A DNA stretch of 64,000 nucleotides from Candidatus Cloacimonadota bacterium (GCA_020532085.1 JAJBAV010000005.1:1-64000); one strand, 5' to 3'. Positions 37,950 to 47,969 are shown, numbered from the stretch's first letter. The notes: generated by a model not told the origin, from the letters alone. Made by a program: numbers and translations.

Positions 37950-40121
37950 CTATTTGCGCGAGAACCAGAACAGGTCTGTGGTGTAGCCGATATGGAAGAA
38001 GAAGTTGGCTTTGCCGTCTTCGCGCAGGGCGAGTTTAACTCCCAGAGGGCCCACCGGAGAGCGGTAGCCCAGTCCGGCATAATAGCTGAAGAAGAGGCTG
38101 TTGTCGAGGCTCCAGTCAGCGTTTCCGGCTGTGTTGAGAGCTTGGGCGCCGGTTTCCAGGAAGAGGTTGGTTAGCGGCTCAAAGACCGCGCTGAGGGTCC
38201 CGTACTTGTATTCAGCCGAGGGGGCCTGGCCCTTTCGGTATCCGGAGAAACCCTCGGAACCGCCGAAATTGATCAGGTCCGTGGAATTGTCCGCAAAGCT
38301 GCCGTAATGGGAGCCGTAGGCAAAACCGACGCGGAGTGAAACGTACTTTGCCAAAGGCGCGTACACATCCAGGTTCGCGGTGAGGCGGGTGTAGTTTTTG
38401 GCACTGAGGGCAGGCCAGGGGGACAGCTCGGCCTTGGCGAAGAAGCGGGCTCCGGAGCGGGGAAAGACATCCGTGTCCAGGCTTTCATGGTACAGCTTCA
38501 AACCCAGCCCGGAATCGTTTTGCCAGGTGCTGTCGTGCAGACCGTCAGGTACAACCCCGGTTGTTTTGGCGCGGGAAAAGTAGCCAAAGGCCTCCAGGCT
38601 AAAGAGTTTATCCGCGAAGAAGCCAACCCCGGGCACAACCCCGTATTCGAGGGAATCGAGGCTGGCGGTCCTTTGGCCGCTTGCATCATAGCGGTAAACG
38701 CGGCTCTGGCGAAGCCAGGGATGGAGGCGCAGGTAGGGGGCATGGAAGTCGCCGAAATCCTTCACAAAGTCAAGATTGAGTTCGTTCCTGCCTCCGAGGG
38801 TGAAACCGCCCAGCAATCTGGAATTGGGCAGGATCAGGTCGTTGAATTCCGCTGCCGCGCCCAGGCAGAATTTCTCGTCGGATGAATAGCTGGTGTTGAT
38901 GTGCAGGTAGCGCGGTTCGCGTTCGCTAACATAGAGGACCAGGCGGTAACCGCTGTCCAGAGGCTCCAGCACGGGATAGACGGTGTGGAATTTCTGCGAA
39001 TTCCAAACCCGGCTGCAGGCGTCCAAGATCTCTTTGGGCAGGTACTCCGTGTCTTCGCGCAGCCCGGACCAGGTGATGATCTTGTCTGTAAGCACGCGGC
39101 TGTTCCCGCGGGTAACGATCTCTGTCACCGGCACCGAGGTGAGTTCGGTGATCCGCTCCGGCTTGGTGAACACATAGCCCTCAGCCAGCAGGGAATCGCG
39201 AAAAGCCCGGATCACATCGATGTTGGCGCGGGCGTAATCCTCTCCGATCTGCGTGATGGCATGGGCTTTGGGGTAGGCCAGGTTCCCGATCCCGGTGAGG
39301 TCAGGCTCCAGTATGAGGTCGCAGAGCTCAACATTGGCGTCGATGCTGGTGTGCATGGCTATGTTGATGATGTGGTTCAGGATGCTGTACAAGTCCTTGG
39401 GATCGGCCCCCCGCATGGAGGTGTTGATCTTCAGGGCGAGGATCTTGTCCGCGCCGAGGTCGATCACCTGAGGCACGGGCAGGTTTTGCAGCAGGCCGCC
39501 GTCGATGTGGGTGCGCCCATCGTATGTGAAAGGCGAGATCACGGCAGGGATCGACGCGGCTCCGCGCACGGCCTGGGCCAGTGAACCTTCGCGGTGGATC
39601 ACCAGCTCGCCGGTGTGCATGTCGATGGTGAGTCCAGCAAAGTTAACCGGCAACCGGGAAAAATCGCGGTAGGCGGCGGCTGGCATGAAGAGTCCGGCCA
39701 AGCCGAGATCGATCTTGGCCCCGGTGATGGCTCCCGCCGGAGCCCTCGGCATTCCTTTGGGGCTTAGCGCGAGGCGCAGATTGCCGTAACTGGGCCAGCG
39801 CCTGGCTCCGGGATGCAGATCCGGACGAGCCTGATTCTCATTGATGATGTCGGCCATGTCCAGAGTGACCATCAGGGATTCCACCTCCGCGGCCGTGTAA
39901 CCCAAAGCGTAGAGCCCTCCCAGGACGGAACCCACGCTGGAGCCCATCACGTGATCCGGATAGATCCCCTCTTCCTCGAGGACCTTGATCATGCCCAACT
40001 GGGCAAAACCTCTCGCTCCGCCGCCGCTGAACACATAGCCCAGCCCCTTCCCGGGCAGCGTCGCGATGCTGAGTAACAGGATGGCCGGAAGGGCGGCCAG
40101 CACTTTCTTAGAGGCTGTCAG
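37950..40121 (-). CDS. patatin-like phospholipase with POTRA and Omp85-type outer-membrane barrel
   Basis: The protein of about 720 residues starts with a signal peptide (VLAALPAILLLSIATLPGKG). A patatin domain follows, with oxyanion loop SGGGARG, nucleophile elbow GSSVGS and catalytic Asp in HIDGGLLQNLP near residue 205. A POTRA-like domain (VPVTEIVTRGNSRVLTDKII) and a C-terminal beta-barrel (ending HIGYTTDLFWFSRK) complete it. This is the plan of PlpD-type autotransported lipases and related Omp85 fusions, so it probably sits in the outer membrane and cleaves acyl esters. The start is unresolved: CTG at 40121 has GGGAG 6 nt upstream and gives the best signal peptide, GTG 40103 lies just past the upstream stop, and ATG 40193 is inside the upstream gene. 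Confidence 0.88.
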   Translation of the reverse strand: MTASKKVLAALPAILLLSIATLPGKGLGYVFSGGGARGFAQLGMIKVLEEEGIYPDHVMGSSVGSVLGGLYALGYTAAEVESLMVTLDMADIINENQARPDLHPGARRWPSYGNLRLALSPKGMPRAPAGAITGAKIDLGLAGLFMPAAAYRDFSRLPVNFAGLTIDMHTGELVIHREGSLAQAVRGAASIPAVISPFTYDGRTHIDGGLLQNLPVPQVIDLGADKILALKINTSMRGADPKDLYSILNHIINIAMHTSIDANVELCDLILEPDLTGIGNLAYPKAHAITQIGEDYARANIDVIRAFRDSLLAEGYVFTKPERITELTSVPVTEIVTRGNSRVLTDKIITWSGLREDTEYLPKEILDACSRVWNSQKFHTVYPVLEPLDSGYRLVLYVSEREPRYLHINTSYSSDEKFCLGAAAEFNDLILPNSRLLGGFTLGGRNELNLDFVKDFGDFHAPYLRLHPWLRQSRVYRYDASGQRTASLDSLEYGVVPGVGFFADKLFSLEAFGYFSRAKTTGVVPDGLHDSTWQNDSGLGLKLYHESLDTDVFPRSGARFFAKAELSPWPALSAKNYTRLTANLDVYAPLAKYVSLRVGFAYGSHYGSFADNSTDLINFGGSEGFSGYRKGQAPSAEYKYGTLSAVFEPLTNLFLETGAQALNTAGNADWSLDNSLFFSYYAGLGYRSPVGPLGVKLALREDGKANFFFHIGYTTDLFWFSRK

Positions 40122-40659
40122 TTGGCGCTCCCTGAGTTGAATCCGCGGAGGCTTTGGCGCGCAGGTGATCGCGTTTGGGTTCCTTATAGACAAATTCGAT
40201 CTTGCCGAAAACCGCGTTGGCTTCGATCTTGACGGTGCCGAGCGGAGGTTGGGCCGGCGAGGCCAGAGTGGGAACGATGGCGGAGCCGAACACGGCGGTG
40301 GGATGGATCTTGAAATCGATGTCGTTGGGCAGCTTCACATAGGAAGAGCCGAACACGGCGGTGATCTCCAGGGGCGGAGAATCGGGATCCAGGCCGGTGA
40401 GATCGACTGTTTGGGAGCCGAACACACTGGTGTATTCGTCGCTTCCCGCGGTAACGAAACTCACGCGCGAGCCGTCCTTGTGGTGCGAACTCCAGTCCCC
40501 GAAAAGCAAACGGAGCCCGAAGAGGATGATGATGACGGCGATGAAGATCTTCACCAAAGGCAGGTCAACGATGTTGAAGCCTTTGAGGATCAGGGAAATT
40601 CCCCACAACAGCAGCAAAATGCCCCAGAAAATGTGACCAAAGAGGAAACTCATTTTCAT
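40108..40659 (-). CDS. LiaF/LiaI-like envelope-stress membrane protein
   Basis: The 183-residue protein has two N-terminal membrane segments (HIFWGILLLLWGISLILKG and LVKIFIAVIIILFGLRLLF) and a C-terminal beta-rich domain with repeated AVFGSS/SVFGSQ/AVFGSA/AVFGKI motifs, typical of the cell-wall-active-antibiotics-response (LiaF C-terminal) family. In Firmicutes LiaF restrains a stress-sensing kinase; no kinase is nearby here. AAGGAGAAGGAG precedes the ATG. It starts 10 nt after purL and its end overlaps the likely start region of the patatin gene, so the two are probably translated together. Confidence 0.8.
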   Translation of the reverse strand: MKMSFLFGHIFWGILLLLWGISLILKGFNIVDLPLVKIFIAVIIILFGLRLLFGDWSSHHKDGSRVSFVTAGSDEYTSVFGSQTVDLTGLDPDSPPLEITAVFGSSYVKLPNDIDFKIHPTAVFGSAIVPTLASPAQPPLGTVKIEANAVFGKIEFVYKEPKRDHLRAKASADSTQGAPTDSL

Positions 40660-40669
40660 CTCCTTCTCC

Positions 40670-42871
40670 TTAGTTTAGTTTTAGCCCGTTCGTCCAGGCC
40701 CGGTACAGGTCCTCCGTATCCAGGCTGAGATGTTGGTTGACCGTGAATTCGCGGCCGGAAGCCACTTCCCCCAGCGGCAGCAGGGGCGTGGCGTGTTTAC
40801 GACAGAGTGCTTCGACCGCCTGCAGTTTGGCAGGGGCGAAGCTGATGACGGCCCGGCCGTGGCTTTCGCCGAAATATTCGGCCTCGGCGGGATGGGATAG
40901 TTTGAATTGGATCCGCGCTCCCAAGAGTTTTTCGGGCTGGAAGCAGCTTTCCGCCAGGCAAACCAGCAGGCCGCCTTCGGAAACATCGTGGGCGGAAGCG
41001 AGGTTTTTGCCGGCAATGAGTTCCAGCAGCAGCTCGATGATCCTCTTTTCGGCCACCAGATCCACCCGGGGAGCGGGTCCGGCCACCTGGCCAAACAGGG
41101 TTTTCAGATATTGGGAGCCACCGCACGAAGAACAGGGCTGGCCCAGCAGGGCGATCAGGTCGCCGGGGCGCTTGAACCACTGGGTGGTGGCGTGGCCGAT
41201 GTCATCCAGCAGGCCCAGCATGCCGATCACGGGAGTGGGATAGACGGCGCCGGCGGGATTTTGGTTGTAGAAAGAGACGTTGCCTCCGGTTACGGGGGTT
41301 TCCAGGGCCCGGCAGGCCTCCCCCATGCCCCGGATGGCTTCAGAGAAGGACCAGTAGACTTCGGGGTTGTAGGGATTGCCAAAATTGAGGCAATTGGTCA
41401 CGGCAATCGGGCGGCCACCGCTGCAGGCAACGTTCCTGGCGGCTTCAGCCACAGCGCCTTTGGCCCCTTCGAAAGGATCCAGCCAGCAATGGCGGGCGTT
41501 GCAGTCCGTGGCCAGCGCGATGGCTTTGCGCGTGCCTTTGATGGCGATCACCGCGGCGTCGCTGCCCGGCTCCACCCGGGTGCCGATCTGCACCATGTGG
41601 TCGTATTGGGAATAAATCTCGCGTTTGGAGGCTATGCTTGGCTCTTTGAGAAGGTTCAGCAAGACATTGCCCGGGTCCGCAGGTTGAGGATAGCTGCCTG
41701 GATCTGGGTCCGGTGGACGTATGGGGGCTTTTTGCTCGCGTTCGTAAACTGGCGCGCTGCATCCCAAAACAAGGGTTTCGGCGGGTATTTCGGCCAGGAC
41801 CTCGCCCCTGAGGCGCACCCGCAAAAGTTTATCCGCGGTAACCAGGCCGATCACGCTGGCGTCGAGATCCCATTTGTGAAAGATGTCCAGCACCGCTTCG
41901 AGATCAGCGGGCTCCACGATCAGCAGCATCCGTTCCTGGGATTCCGAGAGCATGATCTCGTAGGGAGTGATGCCGCTTTCGCGGATCGGTACGTGCTCGA
42001 GGTCAAGCTCGATGCCCACTCCGCCTTTGCCGGCCATTTCGGAGCTGGAGCAGGTGAGCCCGGCGGCGCCCATATCCTGGATCCCAACCACCAAACCGGC
42101 CTGGATCACCTCCAGGGTGGCTTCCAGCAGGAGTTTTTCGTAAAAGGGATCGCCCACCTGAACAGCGGTGCGCATTTCGGCGGATTCCTCGCTGAGGTCC
42201 ACGGAGGCGAAAGTGGCGCCGTGAATGCCGTCGCGTCCGGTTTTGGCGCCCACATAGACCACCAGGTTGCCGATCCCGGAGGCGGCGGAACGGGCCAGAT
42301 CCTCGTGACGCAGCAGGCCCACAGCCATGGCGTTCACCAGCGGGTTGCCTTCGTAGGCTTCATCAAAAAACACTTCCCCGCCCACAGTGGGAACGCCGAA
42401 ACAGTTGCCGTAATCGGCGATGCCGCGCACCACTTCGCGGATCAGATGTCGGGTGCGGGGAGATCGGGGGTCGCCAAAGCGCAGGGAATTCAGCGCCGCG
42501 ATCGGCCTGGCGCCCATGGTGAAAATGTCGCGCAGAATGCCGCCCACGCCAGTGGCCGCGCCGTGATAGGGTTCCAGGGCGGAGGGATGGTTGTGGCTTT
42601 CGATCTTGAAGCAAACTGCCAGACCATCGCCGATGTCCACCACCCCAGCGTTTTCCTCCCCGGCTTTGGCCAGCAGGAACTTTCCTTCCCGGGGCAGGGT
42701 TTTGATGAGTTTGATGGAATTCTTGTAGCTGGCGTGTTCGCTCCACATCACACTGAAAATGCCCAGTTCCACGTAGCTGGGAGCGCGGCCCAGGATGGTT
42801 CGGATCCTGGCGTATTCATCTGCTGAAAGGCCGTGTTGGGCGATCAGTTCGCTGGTTATCTGAACTTCCAT
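40670..42871 (-). CDS. purL: phosphoribosylformylglycinamidine synthase subunit PurL
   Basis: PurL converts FGAR to FGAM with ATP in de novo purine synthesis, using ammonia delivered by PurQ with PurS. The 733-residue size is that of the small form, without a fused glutaminase. Seen are [16 protein letters not shown] at the start, [36 protein letters not shown], and in the second half [12 protein letters not shown] and [10 protein letters not shown]. purS and purQ are not in this window. The ATG is 1 nt after the stop of the upstream fusion gene. Confidence 0.97.
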   Translation of the reverse strand: MEVQITSELIAQHGLSADEYARIRTILGRAPSYVELGIFSVMWSEHASYKNSIKLIKTLPREGKFLLAKAGEENAGVVDIGDGLAVCFKIESHNHPSALEPYHGAATGVGGILRDIFTMGARPIAALNSLRFGDPRSPRTRHLIREVVRGIADYGNCFGVPTVGGEVFFDEAYEGNPLVNAMAVGLLRHEDLARSAASGIGNLVVYVGAKTGRDGIHGATFASVDLSEESAEMRTAVQVGDPFYEKLLLEATLEVIQAGLVVGIQDMGAAGLTCSSSEMAGKGGVGIELDLEHVPIRESGITPYEIMLSESQERMLLIVEPADLEAVLDIFHKWDLDASVIGLVTADKLLRVRLRGEVLAEIPAETLVLGCSAPVYEREQKAPIRPPDPDPGSYPQPADPGNVLLNLLKEPSIASKREIYSQYDHMVQIGTRVEPGSDAAVIAIKGTRKAIALATDCNARHCWLDPFEGAKGAVAEAARNVACSGGRPIAVTNCLNFGNPYNPEVYWSFSEAIRGMGEACRALETPVTGGNVSFYNQNPAGAVYPTPVIGMLGLLDDIGHATTQWFKRPGDLIALLGQPCSSCGGSQYLKTLFGQVAGPAPRVDLVAEKRIIELLLELIAGKNLASAHDVSEGGLLVCLAESCFQPEKLLGARIQFKLSHPAEAEYFGESHGRAVISFAPAKLQAVEALCRKHATPLLPLGEVASGREFTVNQHLSLDTEDLYRAWTNGLKLN

Positions 42872-42872
42872 G

Positions 42873-43991
42873 TCATCCCGCCGGGTTGGCTTGGGTGCGC
42901 AGTTTGGGGATCAGGCGTCTGATCCGGTCGTCGATGATCTCAAAGGTTTTGCGGTAAGTGTCGATCCCGGAACCGTAGGGATCGCCGATGTCACCCGGTT
43001 CGCCCAGATATTCGTTCAGGGTGAGGATCTTGGCGCTGCTGTTGGGGGCGTTGCCGCGCAGGAAATCCCGCTGGCGTTCCTCCATGGTGAGCACCAGGCG
43101 GCTGCCGCTGATCATGTCTGGCGTGAACTGCTTGGAGTAATGCTCCTGGGCTTCCAGGATGCCCTTTTCCAACAGCAGTTGCAGCGATCCCGCCGAAATG
43201 GGCTCGCCGCCGGGAAAGAGGCCGCAGGAATCGCCGATGTAGTTGAGGCCGGCTTCCCGGACGTAGTGGTTGAAAAGCTTTTCCGCGATGGGGCTGCGGC
43301 AGATGTTGGCCGTGCAAACGAAGAGGATGGTGGGCACGGCGAAGGACTTCTTGATCCCGTAAAAAGGTATGGAACCCTCCCGCAGGCACCTGAGCTCATC
43401 CAAGCCGCTCTGGTTCAGGCTTTCCCGGCTGGTGACGTATTCCACTATGGTGGAGGGCTGGGCGTCGTATTCAACACTCACCCCAGAGGGCACAAAGCCG
43501 TAGTCGAACCAATTCGCGTACATCCCGGTTAGGCGCTTGAGATCGTTCTCCGGAGGCAGGCTGGCGATGTTCACGCTGGTGCTGATGATAGGCTCATCCA
43601 GGAGCTCGATCACCAAACGCAGCAAGGCGTCATCCGGCACCCGGAAGGCCACTTTGCCGTCCACGGCCAGATGTTTGAACCTGTCGTCATCACATTTGAA
43701 CACCACGGTGAGGTTTCCGGGCCAATACTGTTCCAGCAGGGGCAGGATCCTCTCGGGGACAGCCACCCCCTCATCCGCGAACCATTCCAGGTGCGGGATC
43801 AGGACGATTAGCCCCTTCAGGTCCGAGCGTCCCTTCAGCTTCAGGATCCTGTCGATCGCCTCGAGAGACGATACCGTGCAGCCTATGCCATACATCCCAC
43901 CCGTGAAATGAAGGATGGTCTTGTTCTTAAGATCACCGCCGCGGATCAGCTTTTCCAGTTTCCGCAGGGAAGGTTGTTTCAACAGGACCAA
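42873..43991 (-). CDS. fusion of a YrdC/Sua5-type domain and a low-molecular-weight protein-tyrosine phosphatase
   Basis: The 372-residue protein has an N-terminal YrdC/Sua5 domain (about 1-215) with [26 protein letters not shown] and [11 protein letters not shown]. The usual PTE/PTD start motif before the YG(L/V)G loop is changed to [10 protein letters not shown] linker leads to a phosphatase domain with CTANICRSP (CX5R P-loop) and a late [10 protein letters not shown] loop carrying the general-acid Asp. YrdC domains make threonylcarbamoyl-AMP for t6A tRNA modification; the phosphatase may remove phosphate from Tyr or Arg. In Bacillus the two functions are neighbouring genes (ywlC, ywlE). 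The start is TTG at 43991 with GGAGG 6 nt upstream. Confidence 0.88.
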   Translation of the reverse strand: MVLLKQPSLRKLEKLIRGGDLKNKTILHFTGGMYGIGCTVSSLEAIDRILKLKGRSDLKGLIVLIPHLEWFADEGVAVPERILPLLEQYWPGNLTVVFKCDDDRFKHLAVDGKVAFRVPDDALLRLVIELLDEPIISTSVNIASLPPENDLKRLTGMYANWFDYGFVPSGVSVEYDAQPSTIVEYVTSRESLNQSGLDELRCLREGSIPFYGIKKSFAVPTILFVCTANICRSPIAEKLFNHYVREAGLNYIGDSCGLFPGGEPISAGSLQLLLEKGILEAQEHYSKQFTPDMISGSRLVLTMEERQRDFLRGNAPNSSAKILTLNEYLGEPGDIGDPYGSGIDTYRKTFEIIDDRIRRLIPKLRTQANPAG

Positions 43992-44008
43992 GTACCGCCT
44001 CCTCTTTC

Positions 44009-45118
44009 CTATTCCAGATATGACAGCGGATTAACCGCCTTGCCGTCTTTGCGCACTTCAAAGTGCAGCGAGGGTTCGCTGGCCGAGCCGGTCATGCCGG
44101 ATTTGGCGACGGCCTGGCCTTTCTTCACGTTGGTGCCGGTGGATACCAGCAAATCGTTGTTGTAGGCATAAACAGTGTAAAATCCGTTCTTGTGGTCGAT
44201 GATCAACAGCTTGCCCTGTCCGCCGTAGGCACCGGAATATATGACCACACCAGCATCTGCCGCCGCGACGGTGGTGTATTCGGGCGTGGCGATGTCGATC
44301 CCGTTGCTCACCACCGAGGTGCCGTAAGCCCGGGTTTCCTGGCCATAGCTGCGGATGATGCGCCCTTTCAGCGGCCAGGCGATGGTGCGGGCGCTGAATT
44401 TGTACGATGCGGGTTCCTGGTCCTTGGGCTTGGGTTTGGAGGCCAGGCTGGCGATCAGCCCTTCAAGCCTGGAGGCGTCCTTTTTCAATTTGGCGATCTG
44501 ATTTTGCAGATTCTTTTGTTCCTTGCTGAGCCTGGATTGCTGGGCTTCCAGATTCTTGACGTTGGCGGCCAGGGTCTGGCTGGAGGAGGATTTGTTCTGA
44601 AACTCGCTGTTGGCTAGGCTGTATTCCTGACCTTTCCGATTCTGCTCGTAAGTAAGTTCACTTTGCATATCACCCAGGGTGAGCAACGTGTTTCGGGTTT
44701 GGGATGCCAAGATGGCCAGGCAGTGCTCGTCCTTGTGGACCATTTTCAGGCTTTTGTTGCGGCGGGCAACCCGTACCATTTTGTCCAGCTGGGATATCTG
44801 GGCCGCCCGAAGGTCGCGGATCTGTTCTTCAACCGTGCGAAGTTCGGTTCTCACAGAGTTCAGGGCCTGCAGTTTCTCGCGGGCCACCTCTCTGGTCCTG
44901 CTCAACTCCGCGTCTGTCTTTTGCTTGGCCCGGCGGCTGTTACTGATCTCTGTCTCGTTCTTCTTCTTGGTGCGCTCGTTCTGTTCGATCTTTTTCTGGG
45001 CAGCCTGCAGGTCCCTCTGGATCTTGTCCAGTTTCTTCTGGTTGTCCTTGATGTCGTCTCCGCAAAGGGTGGAGAACGCCATCAGCAGGCATATGATACC
45101 AATTATTCCATGTTTCAT
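44009..45118 (-). CDS. EnvC-like murein hydrolase activator with degenerate LytM domain
   Basis: The 369-residue protein has a signal peptide (MKHGIIGIICLLMAFSTLCG), a long coiled coil (about residues 22-235) and a C-terminal M23/LytM domain. In active LytM enzymes zinc is held by HxxxD and HxH motifs. Here the first His is replaced in SNGIDIATP, the TxYxH His is Tyr in TVYAYNND, and GPHLHFE reads EPSLHFE. The domain is therefore probably inactive and regulates an amidase, as EnvC does in cell division. It lies between the fusion gene and secF, past a terminator. Confidence 0.88.
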   Translation of the reverse strand: MKHGIIGIICLLMAFSTLCGDDIKDNQKKLDKIQRDLQAAQKKIEQNERTKKKNETEISNSRRAKQKTDAELSRTREVAREKLQALNSVRTELRTVEEQIRDLRAAQISQLDKMVRVARRNKSLKMVHKDEHCLAILASQTRNTLLTLGDMQSELTYEQNRKGQEYSLANSEFQNKSSSSQTLAANVKNLEAQQSRLSKEQKNLQNQIAKLKKDASRLEGLIASLASKPKPKDQEPASYKFSARTIAWPLKGRIIRSYGQETRAYGTSVVSNGIDIATPEYTTVAAADAGVVIYSGAYGGQGKLLIIDHKNGFYTVYAYNNDLLVSTGTNVKKGQAVAKSGMTGSASEPSLHFEVRKDGKAVNPLSYLE

Positions 45119-45233
45119 AAATTACACCTGAATTCGCTTTAACGACCATGCTGAAAACCCCCGCCCAGCTGTCAATGCAAATTTTCTTCCATAGGCAGGC
45201 ATTCTTTTAGAAGATCAGGTTTTCCACCCCGAA

Positions 45234-45259
45234 CAAAAAGCCGCCGGGGAGGCGGCTTT
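45234..45259 (-). terminator. terminator after secF
   Basis: AAAGCCGCC (45237-45245) pairs with GGCGGCTTT (45251-45259) around GGGGA. On the minus strand the stem runs into TTTTTG. It separates secF from the EnvC-like gene. Confidence 0.8.
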
Positions 45260-45283
45260 CTGTTTCCTATTGCGTTAAGGCTT

Positions 45284-46246
45284 CTATCTTTTGGTGAGTT
45301 TCTTGATGGATTGCTTTTCCTGATGCGTGCTCTTGATGGCATCCAGAACAAGGTTGCTGGCCACGAAGATCGAGGAATAGGTGCCGAAGATGATGCCCAG
45401 GCTCATGGCGAAGGCAAAGTCGTGGATCACCGGGCCGCCGAAGATGTAGAGGGCGAGAGCGGTGAGCAAGGTGGTACCGGAGGTGATCACGGTGCGGCTG
45501 AGGGTTTCGTTTATCGAGCGGTTGAAGATCACGGGCACGGGGTCCTTGCGGTAGATCTTGAGGTCTTCACGGATGCGGTCGAAGATCACGATCGTATCGT
45601 TGATCGAGTAACCCACGATGGTCAGCAGCGCTGCCACGATCGACATCGTGAACTCCTTGCCGGTCCAGGAGAAGATGCCCACGATGATGATCACGTCGTG
45701 GAACAGGGCCAGGATAGCCATCAGGCCGAAAGTGAACTCGAAGCGTATCCAGATGTAGATGATCATGAGCAGCAGGGCAACCACGACGGCCAGAATGGCC
45801 TTGCTGCCCATTTCAGCGCCGGCCTTGGCGCCCACGGTGTTGAATTCCTGGAACACGTCTTTTTGCATGTCCCGGCCTTCCGTGTAAGCGCTTAGCTGGG
45901 TGGATAGCAGGTCGGTGAGTTCGTCCTTGATCTTGTTGGCGTCTTTGCCGCCCACTTTGATCTGGAAAGTGGCGTCGTCGCGTTCACCGATGTATTGGAT
46001 CTCAGCTTGCTTGAAGCCGCCATCGCTGATCACTTTGCGCAGCTGGTCGATGTCCAGGGCATTCACGCCGGCTTTCTTGGGCTGCATGTTCACGATCACG
46101 GAAACGCCGCCCTTGAAATCCGTGCTGAGGTTGAAGCCCTTCACAATGATGCCCGCGATGGCGGCAAGCACCAAGAGGGCGGAGATCACGTAGAAAACCT
46201 TGCGGTTCTGCACGAAAGGTATGTTGGTATTTTTAAACAGTCTCAT
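45284..46246 (-). CDS. secF: protein translocase subunit SecF
   Basis: SecF with SecD uses the proton gradient to help pull secreted proteins across the inner membrane. The 320-residue protein has the N-terminal segment KVFYVISALLVLAAIAGI, the periplasmic DFKGGVSVIV motif near residue 38, and a C-terminal set of membrane helices with SINDTIVIFDRIREDLK. It starts 10 nt after the secD stop. Confidence 0.97.
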   Translation of the reverse strand: MRLFKNTNIPFVQNRKVFYVISALLVLAAIAGIIVKGFNLSTDFKGGVSVIVNMQPKKAGVNALDIDQLRKVISDGGFKQAEIQYIGERDDATFQIKVGGKDANKIKDELTDLLSTQLSAYTEGRDMQKDVFQEFNTVGAKAGAEMGSKAILAVVVALLLMIIYIWIRFEFTFGLMAILALFHDVIIIVGIFSWTGKEFTMSIVAALLTIVGYSINDTIVIFDRIREDLKIYRKDPVPVIFNRSINETLSRTVITSGTTLLTALALYIFGGPVIHDFAFAMSLGIIFGTYSSIFVASNLVLDAIKSTHQEKQSIKKLTKR

Positions 46247-46256
46247 CTTTCTCTCC

Positions 46257-47867
46257 TCAGATACTCAGGGTTTTCCGGTTTCCGGCCAGCATCGTCTTAT
46301 CCATGATGAAGCGCGTGAACACGATGGCGCTGAAGATGGAACCCACGATACCAATGGTGAGGGTGAGGGCGAAACCACGGATGGGGCCGGTGCCGAATTG
46401 ATAGAGCACAAAGGCCGCGATGAGGGTGGTGAGATTGGCGTCCCAGATGGTCACGGTGGCGCGTTTGAACCCGGCATCAGCCGCGGAACGCGGGGTTTTG
46501 CCGGCATCCAGTTCCTCACGGATGCGTTCAAAGATCAGAACGTTGGCGTCCACCGCCATGCCTATGGTGAGGATGATACCAGCTATACCCGGCAGGGTGA
46601 GGGTTCCACCGAAAGCGGTGAGCATGGCCAGAATGAAGCCCACGTTGAAGATCAGCACAAAATCCGCGACCAAGCCACACAGCTTGTAATAGATCAGCAT
46701 GAAGATGGCCACGGCAATGATGCCGATCAACCCAGCCAGAAGGCCGCTCCTAACGCTGTCGGAACCCAAGGTGGCGGATACTTTTTTGGAATACTGCGGT
46801 TCGATGGGCGCGCTGAGGCTCTTGTTGTTCAGAAGGATCGCCAGGGATCGAGCTTCCTCAGTGCTGAATATGCCGGTGATGGTTGCCTTCCCGTCCGGGA
46901 TCCGGTCCTGGATCACGGGTGCCGAATAAACGGCGTTGTCAACCACGATGGCCAGCCTTTCCTGAATGTTGTCGCCTGTGACGTTGGCAAATTGCCGGGC
47001 GCCCTTGCGGGTGAAAGTAAGTGAGATATAGGGTTTGCCGGCCATTTGGGGATTGGGGCTGTCGGTGGAGCCGATCTCCATGCTGGCGCCGTCCACGTCC
47101 GTACCCTTCACCTCGGCGTTGGATTTCAGAACATAGACCACAGTGGGTTCCTTGGCCAGGCGTTTCTGCTCGTCCACGCTTTCCAAAACCAGGTCATAGC
47201 CTTTGGGCTTCAAGCCGGCATAAACGCTGTCGGCCAGGATGGCGCGCACGATTTCCAGATCGTCATGGCGTACCACGTACTCATTTTCGGCAGTGGTGAT
47301 TAGGGATTTGAAAATCCCCGCCTGGGCAGGTTCCCCTGTTTCAGTGGTGTCGGTGGCGGCGGAAGCCTCAGTGTCCAGTTTCCTGTCTTCGGCGTCAAGT
47401 TTGGCCAAAACGGGGAAACGGGACAGGTTGGCCTGCATGATGCCGTCCAACTGATTGAGGAATCTTTCCGCGTCCTCAGGCTTGGCCACCAGCTTGAATT
47501 CCAGCACGGCGGATTTGGTGACCAGTTTCTCGGCTTCCACCTGGTCATCTTCACCGGGAAGCTGAACCAGGATCTGGTTTTCGCCGGTTTTCTGGATGGT
47601 GGGCTCGGCCACGCCAAACTGGTCTATGCGGTTGCGGATGATCTCGATGTTGTTTTTCACAGCATCAGCCTTTTCATCTTCAGGCAGTTCGTCGGTGTTG
47701 ACCCCCAGAACGATCTGGGTGCCGCCCTTGAGGTCCAAGCCGAGGTTCAGTCTCTGTTTTATCGGCCAACTGATGCCCTCGGGGACCACCAGCGGAGACA
47801 GGAAGACCAGTGTCACCAATACGAAGATCAGTATGGACACGGGTGTCAACCAGGAGTACTTTTTCAT
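46257..47867 (-). CDS. secD: protein translocase subunit SecD
   Basis: SecD is the partner of SecF. The 536-residue protein has an N-terminal helix (VSILIFVLVTLVFLSPLVV), the family motif LGLDLKGGTQIVLGVN, a large periplasmic region with P1 domain (about residues 60-330, including an unusually Thr/Ala-rich stretch near 160-180), and C-terminal helices with GMAVDANVLIFERIREEL. GGGAG lies 9 nt before the ATG. YajC is not adjacent. Confidence 0.97.
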   Translation of the reverse strand: MKKYSWLTPVSILIFVLVTLVFLSPLVVPEGISWPIKQRLNLGLDLKGGTQIVLGVNTDELPEDEKADAVKNNIEIIRNRIDQFGVAEPTIQKTGENQILVQLPGEDDQVEAEKLVTKSAVLEFKLVAKPEDAERFLNQLDGIMQANLSRFPVLAKLDAEDRKLDTEASAATDTTETGEPAQAGIFKSLITTAENEYVVRHDDLEIVRAILADSVYAGLKPKGYDLVLESVDEQKRLAKEPTVVYVLKSNAEVKGTDVDGASMEIGSTDSPNPQMAGKPYISLTFTRKGARQFANVTGDNIQERLAIVVDNAVYSAPVIQDRIPDGKATITGIFSTEEARSLAILLNNKSLSAPIEPQYSKKVSATLGSDSVRSGLLAGLIGIIAVAIFMLIYYKLCGLVADFVLIFNVGFILAMLTAFGGTLTLPGIAGIILTIGMAVDANVLIFERIREELDAGKTPRSAADAGFKRATVTIWDANLTTLIAAFVLYQFGTGPIRGFALTLTIGIVGSIFSAIVFTRFIMDKTMLAGNRKTLSI

Positions 47868-47905
47868 TGATCTATGCTCCCTAATACAATAATAGGCTGG
47901 TTTCT

Positions 47906-47969
47906 GCGCGGCTGCACCACGGGTTTGAGGGCTCAGCCTCCCTGTCGTGGCCGCGCTGATACCTTTTTT
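47906..47969 (+). other. three-part stem-loop with plus-strand T6 tract upstream of secD
   Basis: Three stacked helices form: GCGCGG/CCGCGC (47906-47911, 47951-47956), CCACG/CGTGG (47917-47921, 47946-47950) and GAGG/CCTC (47927-47930, 47937-47940). T6 (47964-47969) follows on the plus strand. Read on the plus strand it is terminator-like although no plus-strand gene precedes it. Read on the minus strand it lies 39 nt upstream of the secD start and could be a leader structure. Confidence 0.6.
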
